Source of the DNA: DASQPR01 sp963831705
GTDB lineage: Bacteria; Actinomycetota; Actinomycetes; Mycobacteriales; Micromonosporaceae
Assembly (NCBI GenBank): GCA_963831705.1
Contig: CAWHRE010000010.1
Span: 930,001 to 994,000, forward strand
DNA: 64,000 bases
Direction of reading: 5' to 3'
In this document: piece by piece, positions 28,060-37,585 of the stretch
How the letters are laid out: each line of letters opens with the position of its first letter
How positions within the stretch are numbered: the first letter of the stretch is position 1
Translations under genes and position numbers: made by a program
Notes under the pieces: generated by a model
Databases searched by the model: none
The model's input: the letters and a program-made list of their open reading frames with translations, nothing else
What the model was told of the DNA's origin: nothing

Positions 28060-29026
28060 CGACTTCGAGACGGTCGCGGCGTCCGAGCTGCACTCCGCGA
28101 CGACCGGCGAGGCCGGGCTTATCAACGCGCCCAACCAGCCGAGCGGCATCGACAACATCGGCAAGCCGCGCAGCCTGGCCAGCGACGCCTGGCACGACCT
28201 CCGCCACAACCCGCTGTTCTGGATCGGCACGGTGCTCGTCATCCTGATCATCCTGATCACAGCGTTCCCGGGGCTGTTCACGAGCGTGTCGCCGAACACG
28301 CGCTTCTGCGACCTGTCGAACAGCCTCCGCGGACCCAGTGCCAAGGCCCCATTCGGGTACGACTTCCAAGGCTGCAACGTGTACACCCGGACGATCTACG
28401 GCACCCGGAACTCGGTCGGCGTCGGCTTCTTCGCCACGCTGCTGGCGGCAATCATCGCGTTCACGTTCGGCCTGCTCGGCGGCTTCTTCGGCGGATGGAT
28501 CGATGCCGTACTGGCGCGTATCACCGACATCGCGCTCGGCATCCCACTGCTGCTCGCCGCGATCGTGCTGCTGCGGCGCCTGTCTAACACCACCACGAAC
28601 TTCGGCATCTGGCCGGTCGTCTTCACGCTCGGCATCCTCGGTTGGACCACCGCCGCCCGGGTGGTCCGATCCTCAGTCATCACCGCGAGACAGCAGGACT
28701 ATGTCCAGGCGGCGCGGATGCTCGGCGCGAGTAACCGGCGGATCATGCTGCGCCACATTCTGCCAAACGCGATGGCACCGGCGATCGTGGTGCTCACGAT
28801 CGCGCTCGGCGCGTTCATCTCATCCGAGGCGGCGCTGTCCTACCTGGGTATCGGCCTGAAACCGCCGGCCATCTCGTGGGGCGGTGACATCGCGGCGGCC
28901 CAACCGCGGATCCGGCAGGCATGGTGGCCGCTCGCGTTCCCGGCCACGTTCCTCGCGCTCACCGTGCTCGCGTTCATCATGCTGGGCGACGCCCTGCGAT
29001 CCGCGTTCGATCCGAAGTCGAGGTAA
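28055..29026 (+). CDS. Oligopeptide ABC transporter permease (OppC type)
   Basis: The permease has 323 residues. The cytoplasmic N-terminus includes PRSLASDAWHDLRHNPLFW, the OppC N-terminal domain, and the first helix is WIGTVLVILIILITAFPG. The EAA loop is VQAARMLGASNRRIMLRHILPN near residue 225, and the protein ends MLGDALRSAFDPKSR. The insert FCDLSNSLRGPSAKAPFGYD before helix two corresponds to the usual HPLGTD region. The ATG at 28055 is favoured over the upstream copy at 28026, which stops after 10 codons. Confidence 0.94.
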   Translation: MSDFETVAASELHSATTGEAGLINAPNQPSGIDNIGKPRSLASDAWHDLRHNPLFWIGTVLVILIILITAFPGLFTSVSPNTRFCDLSNSLRGPSAKAPFGYDFQGCNVYTRTIYGTRNSVGVGFFATLLAAIIAFTFGLLGGFFGGWIDAVLARITDIALGIPLLLAAIVLLRRLSNTTTNFGIWPVVFTLGILGWTTAARVVRSSVITARQQDYVQAARMLGASNRRIMLRHILPNAMAPAIVVLTIALGAFISSEAALSYLGIGLKPPAISWGGDIAAAQPRIRQAWWPLAFPATFLALTVLAFIMLGDALRSAFDPKSR

Positions 29027-29028
29027 CC

Positions 29029-30066
29029 ATGGACAGGCTGGTGGACGTCGAGGTGAGTTCGGACCGGCGCGAGCAGGCCGGGCATCTCCTCGAGGTGGAC
29101 GATCTCTTCGTCGAGTTCCACACCCGCGACGGTGTGGCCAAAGTGATCAACGGCGTCTCGTACTACCTCGATCAGGGCGAGGCGCTGGCCGTTCTCGGCG
29201 AGTCCGGCAGCGGCAAGTCGGTCACGGCCCAGGCCATCATGGGCATCCTGGAAATGCCGCCGGGGAAGATTCCGAGTGGCCGGATCCTCCTAGAAGGCCG
29301 CGACCTGCTGCAGATGCCGGAGTCCGAGCGCCGGGCGGTTCGTGGCAAGGAGATCGCGATGATCTTCCAGGACGCGTTGAGCGCCCTGAACCCGGTGTAC
29401 AAGGTCGGATTCCAGATCTCCGAGACCCTCCGGCACCGGATGGACATGAGCAAGGCCGACGCGACGAAGCGTGCGATCGAGCTGATGGATCTGGTCCGGA
29501 TCCCGGACGCGAAGCAGCGCGTACACGAGTATCCGCATCAGTTCTCCGGTGGCATGCGGCAACGCGTGATGATCGCCGTCGCGCTCGCCATGAATCCGAA
29601 GGTGCTGATCGCCGACGAGCCCACCACGGCGCTCGACGTGACCGTACAGGCGCAGATCATGGATCTCCTCGCCGACCTGCGCCGGGATCTGAACATGGGC
29701 ATGATCCTGATCACGCACGACCTGGGCGTCGTCGCCGACGTCGCGGACCGGATCGCGGTCATGTACGCCGGCCGCATCGTCGAGCACGCCGATGTGCATG
29801 CGATCTACAAGTCGCCGGCGCACCCGTACACGAAGGGGTTGCTGGAATCGATTCCGCGCCTCGACGCGAAGGGCAGCGAGCTGCCGACCATCAAAGGGCT
29901 GCCGCCGAATCTGCTCCACGCGCCGAGCGGCTGCGCATTCCATCCGCGGTGCCGGTTCGTCCAGGACATCTGCCGAGTGACCGATCCACCCAACGTCCAG
30001 CTCGGCTACGACCGGACCAGTCGTTGCCACTTCGCCCGGGAGGTGCTCGATGGCCGGCTCAAGTGA
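29029..30066 (+). CDS. Oligopeptide ABC transporter ATPase (OppD type)
   Basis: The ATPase has 345 residues. Walker A is LGESGSGKSVTAQAIMG near residue 60. The Q-loop is MIFQDALSALNPVYKVG, the signature is HQFSGGMRQRVMIAVALAMN, and Walker B is LIADEPTTALDVTVQAQ. The switch His lies in LITHDLGVVADVADR. The C-terminal oligopeptide domain has Cys residues in SGCAFHPRCRFVQDIC, typical of OppD/DppD where they ligate an iron-sulfur cluster in some homologues. The start is two bases after the permease stop, and the end overlaps the next ATPase gene by 17 bases. Confidence 0.95.
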   Translation: MDRLVDVEVSSDRREQAGHLLEVDDLFVEFHTRDGVAKVINGVSYYLDQGEALAVLGESGSGKSVTAQAIMGILEMPPGKIPSGRILLEGRDLLQMPESERRAVRGKEIAMIFQDALSALNPVYKVGFQISETLRHRMDMSKADATKRAIELMDLVRIPDAKQRVHEYPHQFSGGMRQRVMIAVALAMNPKVLIADEPTTALDVTVQAQIMDLLADLRRDLNMGMILITHDLGVVADVADRIAVMYAGRIVEHADVHAIYKSPAHPYTKGLLESIPRLDAKGSELPTIKGLPPNLLHAPSGCAFHPRCRFVQDICRVTDPPNVQLGYDRTSRCHFAREVLDGRLK

Positions 30067-31064
30067 CGCGATCCTGCAGGTCGACGACGTGGTGAAACAC
30101 TTCCCGATCACACGGGGCATCCTGTTTCAGAAGACCGATCGGCGCGGTACGCGCGGTCGACGGCGTCAGCTTCGAACTCCGCCGCGGCGAGACGCTCGGC
30201 GTCGTCGGCGAATCCGGCTGCGGCAAGTCGACGCTCGCCCGTCTGCTGATGTGTCTGGAGCGGCCGACGTCCGGCACGACGCTGTTCGAAGGCCGGAACA
30301 TCTACGCGATGGGCGCCTCCGAGCTGCGGAAACTTCGACGTGATATCCAGATGGTGATGCAGGATCCGTACACGTCGTTGAATCCCCGGATGACGGTTGG
30401 CGACATCATCGGCGAACCGTTCGAGATCCACACTGACGTCGCGCCGAAGGGTGACCGGCGCCGTCGAGTCCGCGAGTTGCTGGACTATGTCGGGCTCAAT
30501 CCCGAGCACATCAACCGGTACCCGCACCAGTTCTCCGGCGGCCAGCGTCAGCGCATCGGCATCGCTCGCGCGCTCGCACTGAAGCCAAGCGTGATCATCT
30601 GCGACGAGCCGGTCTCGGCGCTCGACGTATCGATCCAGGCACAGGTCATCAACCTGCTGGAGAGCCTGCAGAACGAGCTCAACCTGTCGTACGTGTTCAT
30701 CGCTCACGATCTGTCGGTCGTCCGGCACATCTCCGATCGAGTCGCGGTGATGTATCTCGGCAAGATCGTCGAGATCGGTACCGAAGACGAGATCTACCAG
30801 CGGTCGACCCACCCGTACACGCAGGCTTTGCTCTCGGCCGTGCCGATCCCGGACCCGGAGGCACGCGCGCACCGCTCGGTGATCCGCCTGGAGGGCGACG
30901 TACCGTCCCCGGCCAACCCACCGTCCGGATGCCACTTCCGCACCAGATGCTGGAAGGCAGAGCAGATCTGCGCCGACAAAGAGCCGCCGCTGATGCTCCA
31001 CCCAGACGCCGACCCCCACCTGTCGGCCTGCCACTTCGCAGCGGTCCGCGAGAACGTGGTCTGA
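30050..31064 (+). CDS. Oligopeptide ABC transporter ATPase (OppF type, one frameshift)
   Basis: The first 31 codons (ILQVDDVVKHFPITRGILFQ) lie in one frame. From about 30141 the protein continues in the next frame with AVRAVDGVSFELRRGETLG. Removing one G in CGGCGCGG restores the frame, so this is probably a sequencing indel. Walker A is VVGESGCGKSTLARLLM, the signature is HQFSGGQRQRIGIARALALK, Walker B is IICDEPVSALDVSIQAQ, and the switch is FIAHDLSVVRHISDRVAVMY. The C-terminal Cys-rich oligopeptide domain is PSGCHFRTRCWKAEQIC. The ATG overlaps the OppD end and has GGGAGG upstream. It completes the transporter. Confidence 0.9.
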
Positions 31065-31065
31065 C

Positions 31066-31140
31066 TTCCCCGTTGATCATGGGCTTGATGCTGTCATTCC
31101 AAGCAGAATGGCAGCCAAATCCCCATGATCAACGGGGAAA
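31066..31140. repeat. Nested hairpin with GTTGATC ends between convergent genes
   Basis: TTCCCCGTTGATCATGGG at 31066-31083 is complementary to CCCATGATCAACGGGGAA at 31122-31139. Inside it, GCTGTCATTC and GAATGGCAGC form a second stem with one mismatch. It fills the whole gap between the last transporter gene and the purH stop, so it likely terminates both transcripts. It shares the GTTGATC end with the other intergenic palindromes. Confidence 0.85.
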
Positions 31141-31143
31141 GGA

Positions 31144-32706
31144 TCAGTGGGTGAAGTGGCGGGTTCCGGTCAAGTACAGGGTTACGCCAGCGGCGGCACA
31201 GGCGGCGATCACGTCCGCGTCCCGGATCGAACCGCCTGGCTCCACGATCGCCTTTACGCCTGCGTCGAGCAGCACCTGGGCGCCGTCGGCGAACGGGAAG
31301 AACGCGTCCGACGCGGCCACCGAGCCGGCCGCCCGAACGCCTGCCCGCTTGACCGCGAGCTGGCACGAGTCGACCCGGTTGACCTGGCCCATCCCGATAC
31401 CGACGGACGCACCGCCGGACGCCAGCAGGATCGCGTTCGACTTCACCGAGCGAAGTGCCCGCCATGCGAACGCGAGGTCGGCCAGCGTCTCGGCATCGGC
31501 CGCATCGCCGGTCGCCAGCGTCCACGTCGCCGGGTCGTCACCGCGGGCATCGATCCGGTCCGCTTCTTGGGCGAGCGTCCCGCCGGTGATCTGCCGCGTC
31601 TCGATCCGCTCCGGCGTCCAGACCGGCGCGACGAGCACGCGCAAGTTCGTCTTCGTGGCGAACTCGTCGAGCGCGCCCTGCTCGTACGACGGCGCCACGA
31701 TCACCTCGGTGAAGACGCCCTTGAGCTGCTCCGCCATCGCGGTCGTGACCTGCTGGTTCACCGCGATCACGCCGCCGTACGCGGAGACCGGGTCGCATTC
31801 GTGGGCGCGTCGGTGTGCCTCGGCGACGTCGGCACCCACCGCGATGCCGCACGGGTTCTGGTGCTTGATGATCGCGACGGCCGGCGCCGCGAAGTCGTTC
31901 GCGCTCCGCCACGCGGCGTCCGCGTCGATGTAGTTGTTGTACGACATTTCCTTGCCCTGCAACTGCGTGGCCTGGGCCAGGCCGGCCGGGCGCGACGCGT
32001 CGACGTAGAGCGCGGCCTTCTGATGCGGATTCTCGCCGTACCGGAGTGTCGCGCCGAGCGTCGTGTCCAGCGCGCCGAACTGCGGGAAGAACCCGCCTTC
32101 GTCGAACGCCTCCTGCACCGACATCCACTCGGCGATCGCGATGTCATACGCGGCGATGTCCGCGAACGCGCGCGCGGCCAGCGCACGCCGCTGCGCGTAC
32201 GTGAGACCGCCGCTTTCCACGGCCTTCATCACCATCGGGTACGCCTCAACCGACGTCACCACGGCGACGCTGGCGTGGTTCTTGGCGGCCGAACGCACCA
32301 TCGCCGGGCCACCGATATCGATTTTTTCGACGCAGGCTTCGAAGTCACCACCGGACGCAACCGTCTCGGAGAACGGGTACAGGTTGCTGACCAGCAGGTC
32401 GAACGGCTCGATCGACAGATTCGCAAGCTGCTCGCGGTGGCTGTCCAGGCGCTGGTCGGCCAGCAGACCGGCGTGCACCGACGGGTGCAGCGTCTTCACG
32501 CGCCCATCCAGCGTCTCCGGGAAACCGGTCACCGACTCGACCCGCGTCACCGGCAGGCCAAGGCCCTCGATGTAGCCCGCGGTCGAGCCGGTCGAGACGA
32601 TCTCGACGCCCGATGCAACCAGGGTCCGGGCAAGTTCCTCAAGACCATCCTTGTACCAGACGCTGATCAGCGCCCTTTTGACGGGACGGATGCCCTCGGT
32701 GCTCAT
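31144..32706 (-). CDS. purH: Bifunctional AICAR transformylase/IMP cyclohydrolase
   Basis: PurH performs the last two steps of IMP synthesis, using 10-formyl-THF (made by FolD, encoded nearby). It has 520 residues. The N-terminal cyclohydrolase domain has RALISVWYKDGLEELAR, STGSTAGYIEGLGLPV and GRVKTLHPSVHAGLL. The transformylase domain has RYGENPHQKAALY, IIKHQNPCGIAVG (Lys-His catalytic pair), SNAILLASGGASVGIGMGQ, and DAFFPFADG, and it ends TGTRHFTH as usual. The start overlaps the purN stop as ATGA, so purN and purH are coupled. Confidence 0.96.
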   Translation of the reverse strand: MSTEGIRPVKRALISVWYKDGLEELARTLVASGVEIVSTGSTAGYIEGLGLPVTRVESVTGFPETLDGRVKTLHPSVHAGLLADQRLDSHREQLANLSIEPFDLLVSNLYPFSETVASGGDFEACVEKIDIGGPAMVRSAAKNHASVAVVTSVEAYPMVMKAVESGGLTYAQRRALAARAFADIAAYDIAIAEWMSVQEAFDEGGFFPQFGALDTTLGATLRYGENPHQKAALYVDASRPAGLAQATQLQGKEMSYNNYIDADAAWRSANDFAAPAVAIIKHQNPCGIAVGADVAEAHRRAHECDPVSAYGGVIAVNQQVTTAMAEQLKGVFTEVIVAPSYEQGALDEFATKTNLRVLVAPVWTPERIETRQITGGTLAQEADRIDARGDDPATWTLATGDAADAETLADLAFAWRALRSVKSNAILLASGGASVGIGMGQVNRVDSCQLAVKRAGVRAAGSVAASDAFFPFADGAQVLLDAGVKAIVEPGGSIRDADVIAACAAAGVTLYLTGTRHFTH

Positions 32707-33308
32707 GGAATCGTGACCTTTCGTCCGGTGATCGTCCAACCGTCGCGGACCATTCGGCCGACGGCGTCAACAAGCTGGATGCGTTCGGCGACCTTGATCC
32801 GCTCGGTCAGCGTGTCCACCGTGTCGTCATCCTCGACCGGGACCGCGACCTGGGCGATGATCGGCCCGGTGTCGATACCGGCGTCCGCGAAGAACAGCGT
32901 CGCGCCGGTGACCTTCACGCCGTACTCGAAGGCGTCATGCGGGCCGTGGATGCCGGGGAACGACGGCGTCAACGCGTTGTGGGTGTTGATGTAGCGGTCG
33001 CCGAACGCGCCGAGGAACGCCTCGCCGACGATCTTCAGGAAGCCGGCCGAAACGATCAGATCAGGTTGGTACGGCGTGATCGCCTCGGTGAGCGACCGGT
33101 CCCACTCGTCCCGCGTCTCGAACGACTTCACGGATCGCACGAACGTCGGAACATCCGCCTTCTCGGCACGGACGAGACCCTCGATGCCGTCCCGATCGGC
33201 ACCGACGGCAACCACCGTTGCGCCGTACCCGGGATCGCGGCATGCGTCGAGGAGAGCCTGAAGGTTCGTACCTGTGCCCGAAATGAGCACCACGAGGCGT
33301 GCCGTCAC
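32703..33308 (-). CDS. purN: Phosphoribosylglycinamide formyltransferase
   Basis: PurN transfers formyl from 10-formyl-THF to GAR in purine synthesis. It has 201 residues. It starts TARLVVLISGTGTNLQALLD. The active-site region NTHNALTPSFPGIHG keeps the Asn and His of the NxH motif, and DTGPIIAQ keeps the Asp. The position usually occupied by a His (TVHxVD) reads TLFFAD. The GTG at 33308 is chosen because the protein family starts there; TAACCT lies seven bases upstream, consistent with a leaderless purN-purH transcript. Confidence 0.92.
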   Translation of the reverse strand: MTARLVVLISGTGTNLQALLDACRDPGYGATVVAVGADRDGIEGLVRAEKADVPTFVRSVKSFETRDEWDRSLTEAITPYQPDLIVSAGFLKIVGEAFLGAFGDRYINTHNALTPSFPGIHGPHDAFEYGVKVTGATLFFADAGIDTGPIIAQVAVPVEDDDTVDTLTERIKVAERIQLVDAVGRMVRDGWTITGRKVTIP

Positions 33309-33315
33309 TTCCGAC

Positions 33316-33321
33316 AGGTTA
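33316..33321 (-). promoter_or_regulatory. Likely -10 element of the leaderless purNH transcript
   Basis: On the minus strand TAACCT ends seven bases before the GTG of purN, which puts the transcript start at or next to the start codon. No convincing -35 was found; TGACAT lies 19 bases further up. Confidence 0.45.
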
Positions 33322-33452
33322 CAGGTGGCCTCGGTATCGCATGTCACCGGCCTCGAACGGCATTTTGGACAAATCGCCTGCCAGACGGCGAAATCGGCGG
33401 ATATTTGAGGCGGGGATGCCTGCAGGGTATCCGCGCATGTCAGGGGGCAAAC

Positions 33453-34214
33453 GTGACCGATGTACCGAAGCCGGAAGAGCCGCGTCCGGACGAGGAACCG
33501 GGACGCGATGCGACCACGCCGGAGCCCGGTGACGGCACGTCGAACGCTGACACCACGCCGAAACCTGAGCCCACGATTCCGGAAATGCCGGTTGCGCCAC
33601 CTCCGCCGGAGGGCTATCCACCCATTCCGCCGTCACCGGCACCCGGATACGAGACGCCTCCCGGATACGAAACGCCTCCCGGATACCAGCCACCGCACGG
33701 ATATGAACCGCCACCGGGCTATCAGCCTCAACCGGGATACCAGCCTCCACCCGGATACCAGCCTCCACCGGGCTATCAACCTCCACCCGGATACCAGCCT
33801 CCGCCGGGCTATCAGCCGCCGGCCGGTGCGGGCGGCTATCCGGATCCGGCCTTCCAGACGCAGCCCGGCGGCTATCCCGGCATGTCCGGGGCCGGCGGCG
33901 TCAACAGCGTGGTGGCAGGGCTTGGCGGCCGGGCAAACTTGATGGGCATCCTGTCCCTCGTCACCGGGATCCTGTCCGTCGTCTGCTGCGTCTGTACCGG
34001 CTTCGGCGGTGGCGGCATCTACCTGACGACGCTGCCGCTGTCGATCGCGGCGGTCGTGCTCGGCATCCTGCATCTGCGGAAGGTCAAGGCGGGTCAGGCG
34101 ACGAACAAGAGTCTCGCGACGATCGGCATCGTGCTCGGCGCGATCGGTCTCGTCATCGCGATCTGCGCATCGGCCAGCAACGTCGGATCGGACTTCCACA
34201 ACGACATCCAATGA
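33453..34214 (+). CDS. PPGY-repeat membrane protein with DUF4190 domain
   Basis: The protein has 253 residues. An acidic start (VPKPEEPRPDEEPG) is followed by a Pro-rich stretch and about ten PPGYE/PPGYQ-type repeats between residues 60 and 130. A Gly-rich linker leads to the membrane part, two hydrophobic regions of DUF4190 type: GILSLVTGILSVVCCVCTGF and TIGIVLGAIGLVIAICASAS with LHLRKVKAGQATNKSLA between them. In actinobacteria such Pro/Tyr tails sit in the cytoplasm next to a two-helix anchor; function unknown. The GTG at 33453 has AGGGGG upstream. The repeats are a slippage-prone, length-variable tract. Confidence 0.8.
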   Translation: MTDVPKPEEPRPDEEPGRDATTPEPGDGTSNADTTPKPEPTIPEMPVAPPPPEGYPPIPPSPAPGYETPPGYETPPGYQPPHGYEPPPGYQPQPGYQPPPGYQPPPGYQPPPGYQPPPGYQPPAGAGGYPDPAFQTQPGGYPGMSGAGGVNSVVAGLGGRANLMGILSLVTGILSVVCCVCTGFGGGGIYLTTLPLSIAAVVLGILHLRKVKAGQATNKSLATIGIVLGAIGLVIAICASASNVGSDFHNDIQ

Positions 34215-34238
34215 CGCCGCACGACCCATGACACGGCG

Positions 34239-35435
34239 TCACGACCGCCGGACAAGTCCGAATGCGAGCGTGCCCAACAGCGCGCCGACCGCGATACCGA
34301 CGCCGGACACGATCGAGAACTGCCAACCGACGTCACCCGTGTGGGCGAGGAGTTTCGTACCGAGCGCACCGGCCGCCGCATAACCCGCGACCGCCAGCCC
34401 GATCGCGGCTACCGGACCGGCGAGCAGACCGGCGGCCGCCAGCCGGACGAGCGACCAACCGGCGCGCAATCGCCGCCCGATCAGTAAACCGCCCGCGAAT
34501 CCGGCGAGTACCGGCGTCAGTAGCAAAAGTTGGGCGGCGCCGGTCATCGGGTGGTGCGGCAGGCCGGCGAAGACCGGCAACTGCGGGATGGCACCCAGCG
34601 TGAAGCTCGGACCGGCCAGATATGACGACGCCCAGACAGTGACGTTCGGTGCGTACACGAGACAGATCGCCACGATGCCGGCCTGGCCGGTGAATCCGGC
34701 ATGGTAGTCGTGGATCATTTGGGCGGCCGTACCACCGGCCACGGCGATCGCGATGCCGGAACCGATCGCACCGGCGGCCAGTTCCAGGAACGCGGCGATC
34801 GCGCCCGCGCGTACGCCAATCCGAAGGATCTTGGGAGCGCGGCGCCACCAGCGACGGGCCAGGCCGCCTCCGGCGGACGCTCCGAGCAGCGCGGCCACCG
34901 CGCCGAACAGCGCGAGCGTGATCGTGGCGCGAGCAATCGAAACGGATACCGGATGTCGATTGCCGAAGATCGCCGCCATTAGCCCGAGCAATCCGTACAC
35001 GGCTCCGACGATCGTTGCGACCAGCCAGACCGGTGCTCCACTGGAGCGAACCGTGCGGCGCCCCGCGATCGCGACGCGCCAGAGCGCGATACCGCTGATC
35101 GCGAGCGGTACCAGCGTCAGTGGCGTGCCGCCGAGTGCCAGCGGTACGCCGTGCCCGAGCAGCCAGGCGGCCAGCCCGAACCGGAGCGTCGAGGCAAGGC
35201 CCGGACTCCCGGCACCGATCCGCGTGACCGCTATGACCGCCACCAGAACCGGGATCAGCGAGACGAGCGCCGACCACACCGTATTCGCGAGCGCGACCAC
35301 CAGCAGCGGCGCATGGTGACCCGGCGGCCGGCGGGCACCGCCGCGGCCACGTTGGCCGGGCAGCACGACGGTCGGCCGGTTGGCCAGATCATCTTCGGCG
35401 TAACCGGCGCTCCGGTGTTCGGGGGTGAGCGTCAT
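34239..35435 (-). CDS. DUF6350 integral membrane protein
   Basis: The protein has 398 residues. A cytoplasmic Arg/Gly-rich start of about 45 residues is followed by about ten membrane helices. The family hallmark is YAPNVTVWASSYLAGPSFTL near residue 270. DUF6350 proteins (PerM-like, sometimes linked to cell division) are usually encoded between purN and sucD in actinobacteria, and this one keeps that place. Molecular function is not established. The start is taken at ATG 35435; the longer frame adds only six codons. Confidence 0.85.
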   Translation of the reverse strand: MTLTPEHRSAGYAEDDLANRPTVVLPGQRGRGGARRPPGHHAPLLVVALANTVWSALVSLIPVLVAVIAVTRIGAGSPGLASTLRFGLAAWLLGHGVPLALGGTPLTLVPLAISGIALWRVAIAGRRTVRSSGAPVWLVATIVGAVYGLLGLMAAIFGNRHPVSVSIARATITLALFGAVAALLGASAGGGLARRWWRRAPKILRIGVRAGAIAAFLELAAGAIGSGIAIAVAGGTAAQMIHDYHAGFTGQAGIVAICLVYAPNVTVWASSYLAGPSFTLGAIPQLPVFAGLPHHPMTGAAQLLLLTPVLAGFAGGLLIGRRLRAGWSLVRLAAAGLLAGPVAAIGLAVAGYAAAGALGTKLLAHTGDVGWQFSIVSGVGIAVGALLGTLAFGLVRRS

Positions 35436-35455
35436 CGACCATGACTCTCTCAAAC

Positions 35456-35491
35456 GATCAGCGGCCGGTCATGCTTGACCGGCCGCTGATC
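35456..35491 (-). terminator. Terminator hairpin of sucC-sucD
   Basis: GATCAGCGGCCGGTCA and TGACCGGCCGCTGATC form a perfect 16-bp stem with a four-base loop, 15 bases after the sucD stop on the minus strand. Confidence 0.85.
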
Positions 35492-35505
35492 TTCACAAGT
35501 TTCGG

Positions 35506-36402
35506 TTACTTGTGGAGACCCCGCATGATTTCGCGCATCAGTTCCGCGGTCTCGCTCGGCGTCTTGCCGACCTTCACACCGGCCGCCTCGAGCGCTTCCT
35601 TCTTCGCGTCGGCAGTACCAGCCGAGCCAGAGATGATCGCACCGGCGTGGCCCATCGTCTTGCCCTCGGGGGCGGTGAAGCCCGCGATATAGCCGACGAC
35701 CGGCTTCGTGACGTGCGCCTTGATGAAGGCGGCGGCCCGCTCTTCGGCGTCGCCACCGATCTCGCCGATCATCACGATCGCGTCGGTGTCCGGGTCGTTC
35801 TGGAACGCCTCGAGTGCGTCGATGTGCGTCGTCCCGATGACCGGGTCGCCGCCGATGCCGATGCTGCTGGAGAAGCCGAAGTCACGCAGCTCGTACATGA
35901 GCTGGTAGGTCAGGGTGCCGGACTTCGATACCAGGCCGATCCGTCCGGCCGGCGTGATGTCGGCCGGGATGATGCCGGCGTTCGACAGCGCCGGGCGAGG
36001 CGAGGCCCGGGCAGTTCGGCCCGATGATCCGGGTCTTCTTGCCGGCCGCGACGTTGTGCGCCCAGGCTGCGGTCGAGTCGTGTACCGGGATGCCCTCGGT
36101 GATCACCACGGCGAGCTGGATGCCGCGCGTCGATCGCCTCGATCATCGCGGCCTTCGCGAACGTCGGCGGTACGAAGATGACCGAGACGTCCGCGCCGGT
36201 CTGCGTCATCGCCTCGGCCACCGAGTCGAACACCGGCACCGCCGTGCCGTCGAAGTCGACCTGCTGGCCGCCCTTGCGCGGGTTGACACCGCCGACGATG
36301 TTCGTACCGGCCTTGCAGCATCCGGCGGGTGTGCTTCGAGCCCTCCGAGCCGGTCATGCCCTGGACGATGACCTTGGAGTCCTTGGTCAGCCAGATTGCC
36401 AT
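35506..36402 (-). CDS. sucD: Succinyl-CoA ligase alpha subunit (three frameshifts)
   Basis: SucD with SucC makes succinate and ATP or GTP from succinyl-CoA. The pieces read in order: MAIWLTKDSKVIVQGMTGSE; then PVFDSVAEAMTQTGADVSVI; then VVITEGIPVHDSTAAW and TRIIGPNCPGLASPG; then the last frame with GGDPVIGTTHIDAL, IGGDAEERAAAFI, and GHAGAIISG (the phospho-His loop). Three frame changes, near 36318, 36120 and 35995, are all +1 by frame arithmetic. All parts of a 297-residue SucD are present, so these look like sequence errors rather than decay. The gene follows sucC by two bases or fewer. Confidence 0.88.
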
Positions 36403-36403
36403 G

Positions 36404-37585
36404 TCATGCCCCTACGGCTGCGAGCTCGGCGGCGCGCTTCGCGGCGCCGTCCATCGTGTCGACCCGCTCGACGAGCGGGTTGCGGCGCGGTCGAGGATCG
36501 CGCCGGCCGGCCTCGGCGTTGTTGCCGTCCAGCCGGACGACCAGCGGCTTGGTGACCGGCTTCGCCACGGTCGCCGAGCATGGCCAGCGCCTGGAGGATG
36601 CCGTTGGCGACCGCGTCGCAGGCGGTGATGCCGCCGAAGACGTTGACGAAGACGCTCTTCACGGACGGGTCGGACAGCACGATCTCGAGGCCGTTCGCCA
36701 TCACCTCGGCGCTGGCGCCGCCGCCGATGTCGAGGAAGTTCGCCGGGCGTACGCCACCGAACTGCTCGCCCGCGTACGCGACCACGTCGAGTGTGGACAT
36801 GACCAGGCCGGCGCCGTTGCCGATGATGCCGACGTCGCCGTCCAGCTTGACGTAGTTGAGGTCGCGCTCCTTGGCCCGCTGCTCCAGCGGGTCGACCGCG
36901 GAGGTGTCCTCCAGCGCCTCGTGGTCGGGGTGGCGGAAGCCGGCGTTGCCGTCGAACGTGATCTTCGCGTCCAGCAGCAGTACCCGGCCGTCGGCGACCT
37001 TGGCCAGCGGGTTCACCTCGACGAGCAGCGCGTCCTCGGGACGAACGTCTGCCAGAGCTGCTCGGCGATCGCCGCGATCTGGTCGGCCACGTCGGCCGGG
37101 AAACCGGCCGGTCTCCACGATCTCGCGGGCCGTGGCCTCGTCGACGCCCTTGTTCGCGTCGATGGCGACCTTCGACGACCTTCTCCGGAGCGGTGTGCGC
37201 GACCTCTTCGATCTCCATGCCGCCGGCCGTACTGGCGATGCAGAGGAACGTCCGGTTGGCCCGATCGAGCAGGTACGAGAAGTAGTACTCCTCGACGATG
37301 TCGGCGGTCTCGGTGACCATCACCTTGTGGACGGTGTGGCCCTTGATGTCCATGCCGAGGATGTCGGTCGCGCGGGCCTCGCGCCTCGTCGACATCGTCG
37401 GCCAGCTTGACGCCGCCGGCCTTGCCGCGGCCGCCGACCTTCACCTGTGCCTTGACGACGACCCGTCCACCGAGCCGCTCGGCGATCGCGCGAGCCTCGT
37501 GCGGGGTCGTGGCGACTCCGCCGTCCAGCACCGGCAGCCCGTGCCGGGCGAACAGGTCGCGCCCCTGGTACTCGTACAGGTCCAC
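36404..37585 (-). CDS. sucC: Succinyl-CoA ligase beta subunit (about seven frameshifts)
   Basis: The ATP-grasp beta subunit starts MDLYEYQGRDLFARHGLPV with VKAQVKVGGRGKAGGVKLA. It continues through GHTVHKVMVTETADIVEEYY, VAIDANKGVDEATAREIVE, LLVEVNPLAKV, FDGNAGFRHPDH, and NVFGGITACDAVANGIL, and ends RVDTMDGAAKRAAELAAVGA. To read through, I need frame changes near 37390, 37172, 37104, 37048, 36572, 36511 and 36486, both gains and losses of bases. Despite this every conserved segment is present and in order for a 390-residue protein. A cluster of sequencing or assembly errors is the simplest explanation. Confidence 0.85.

Noticed and set aside
31147..32994. A 615-codon plus-strand frame
   Set aside because: It is the antisense shadow of purH and part of purN; composition is typical of a shadow frame.
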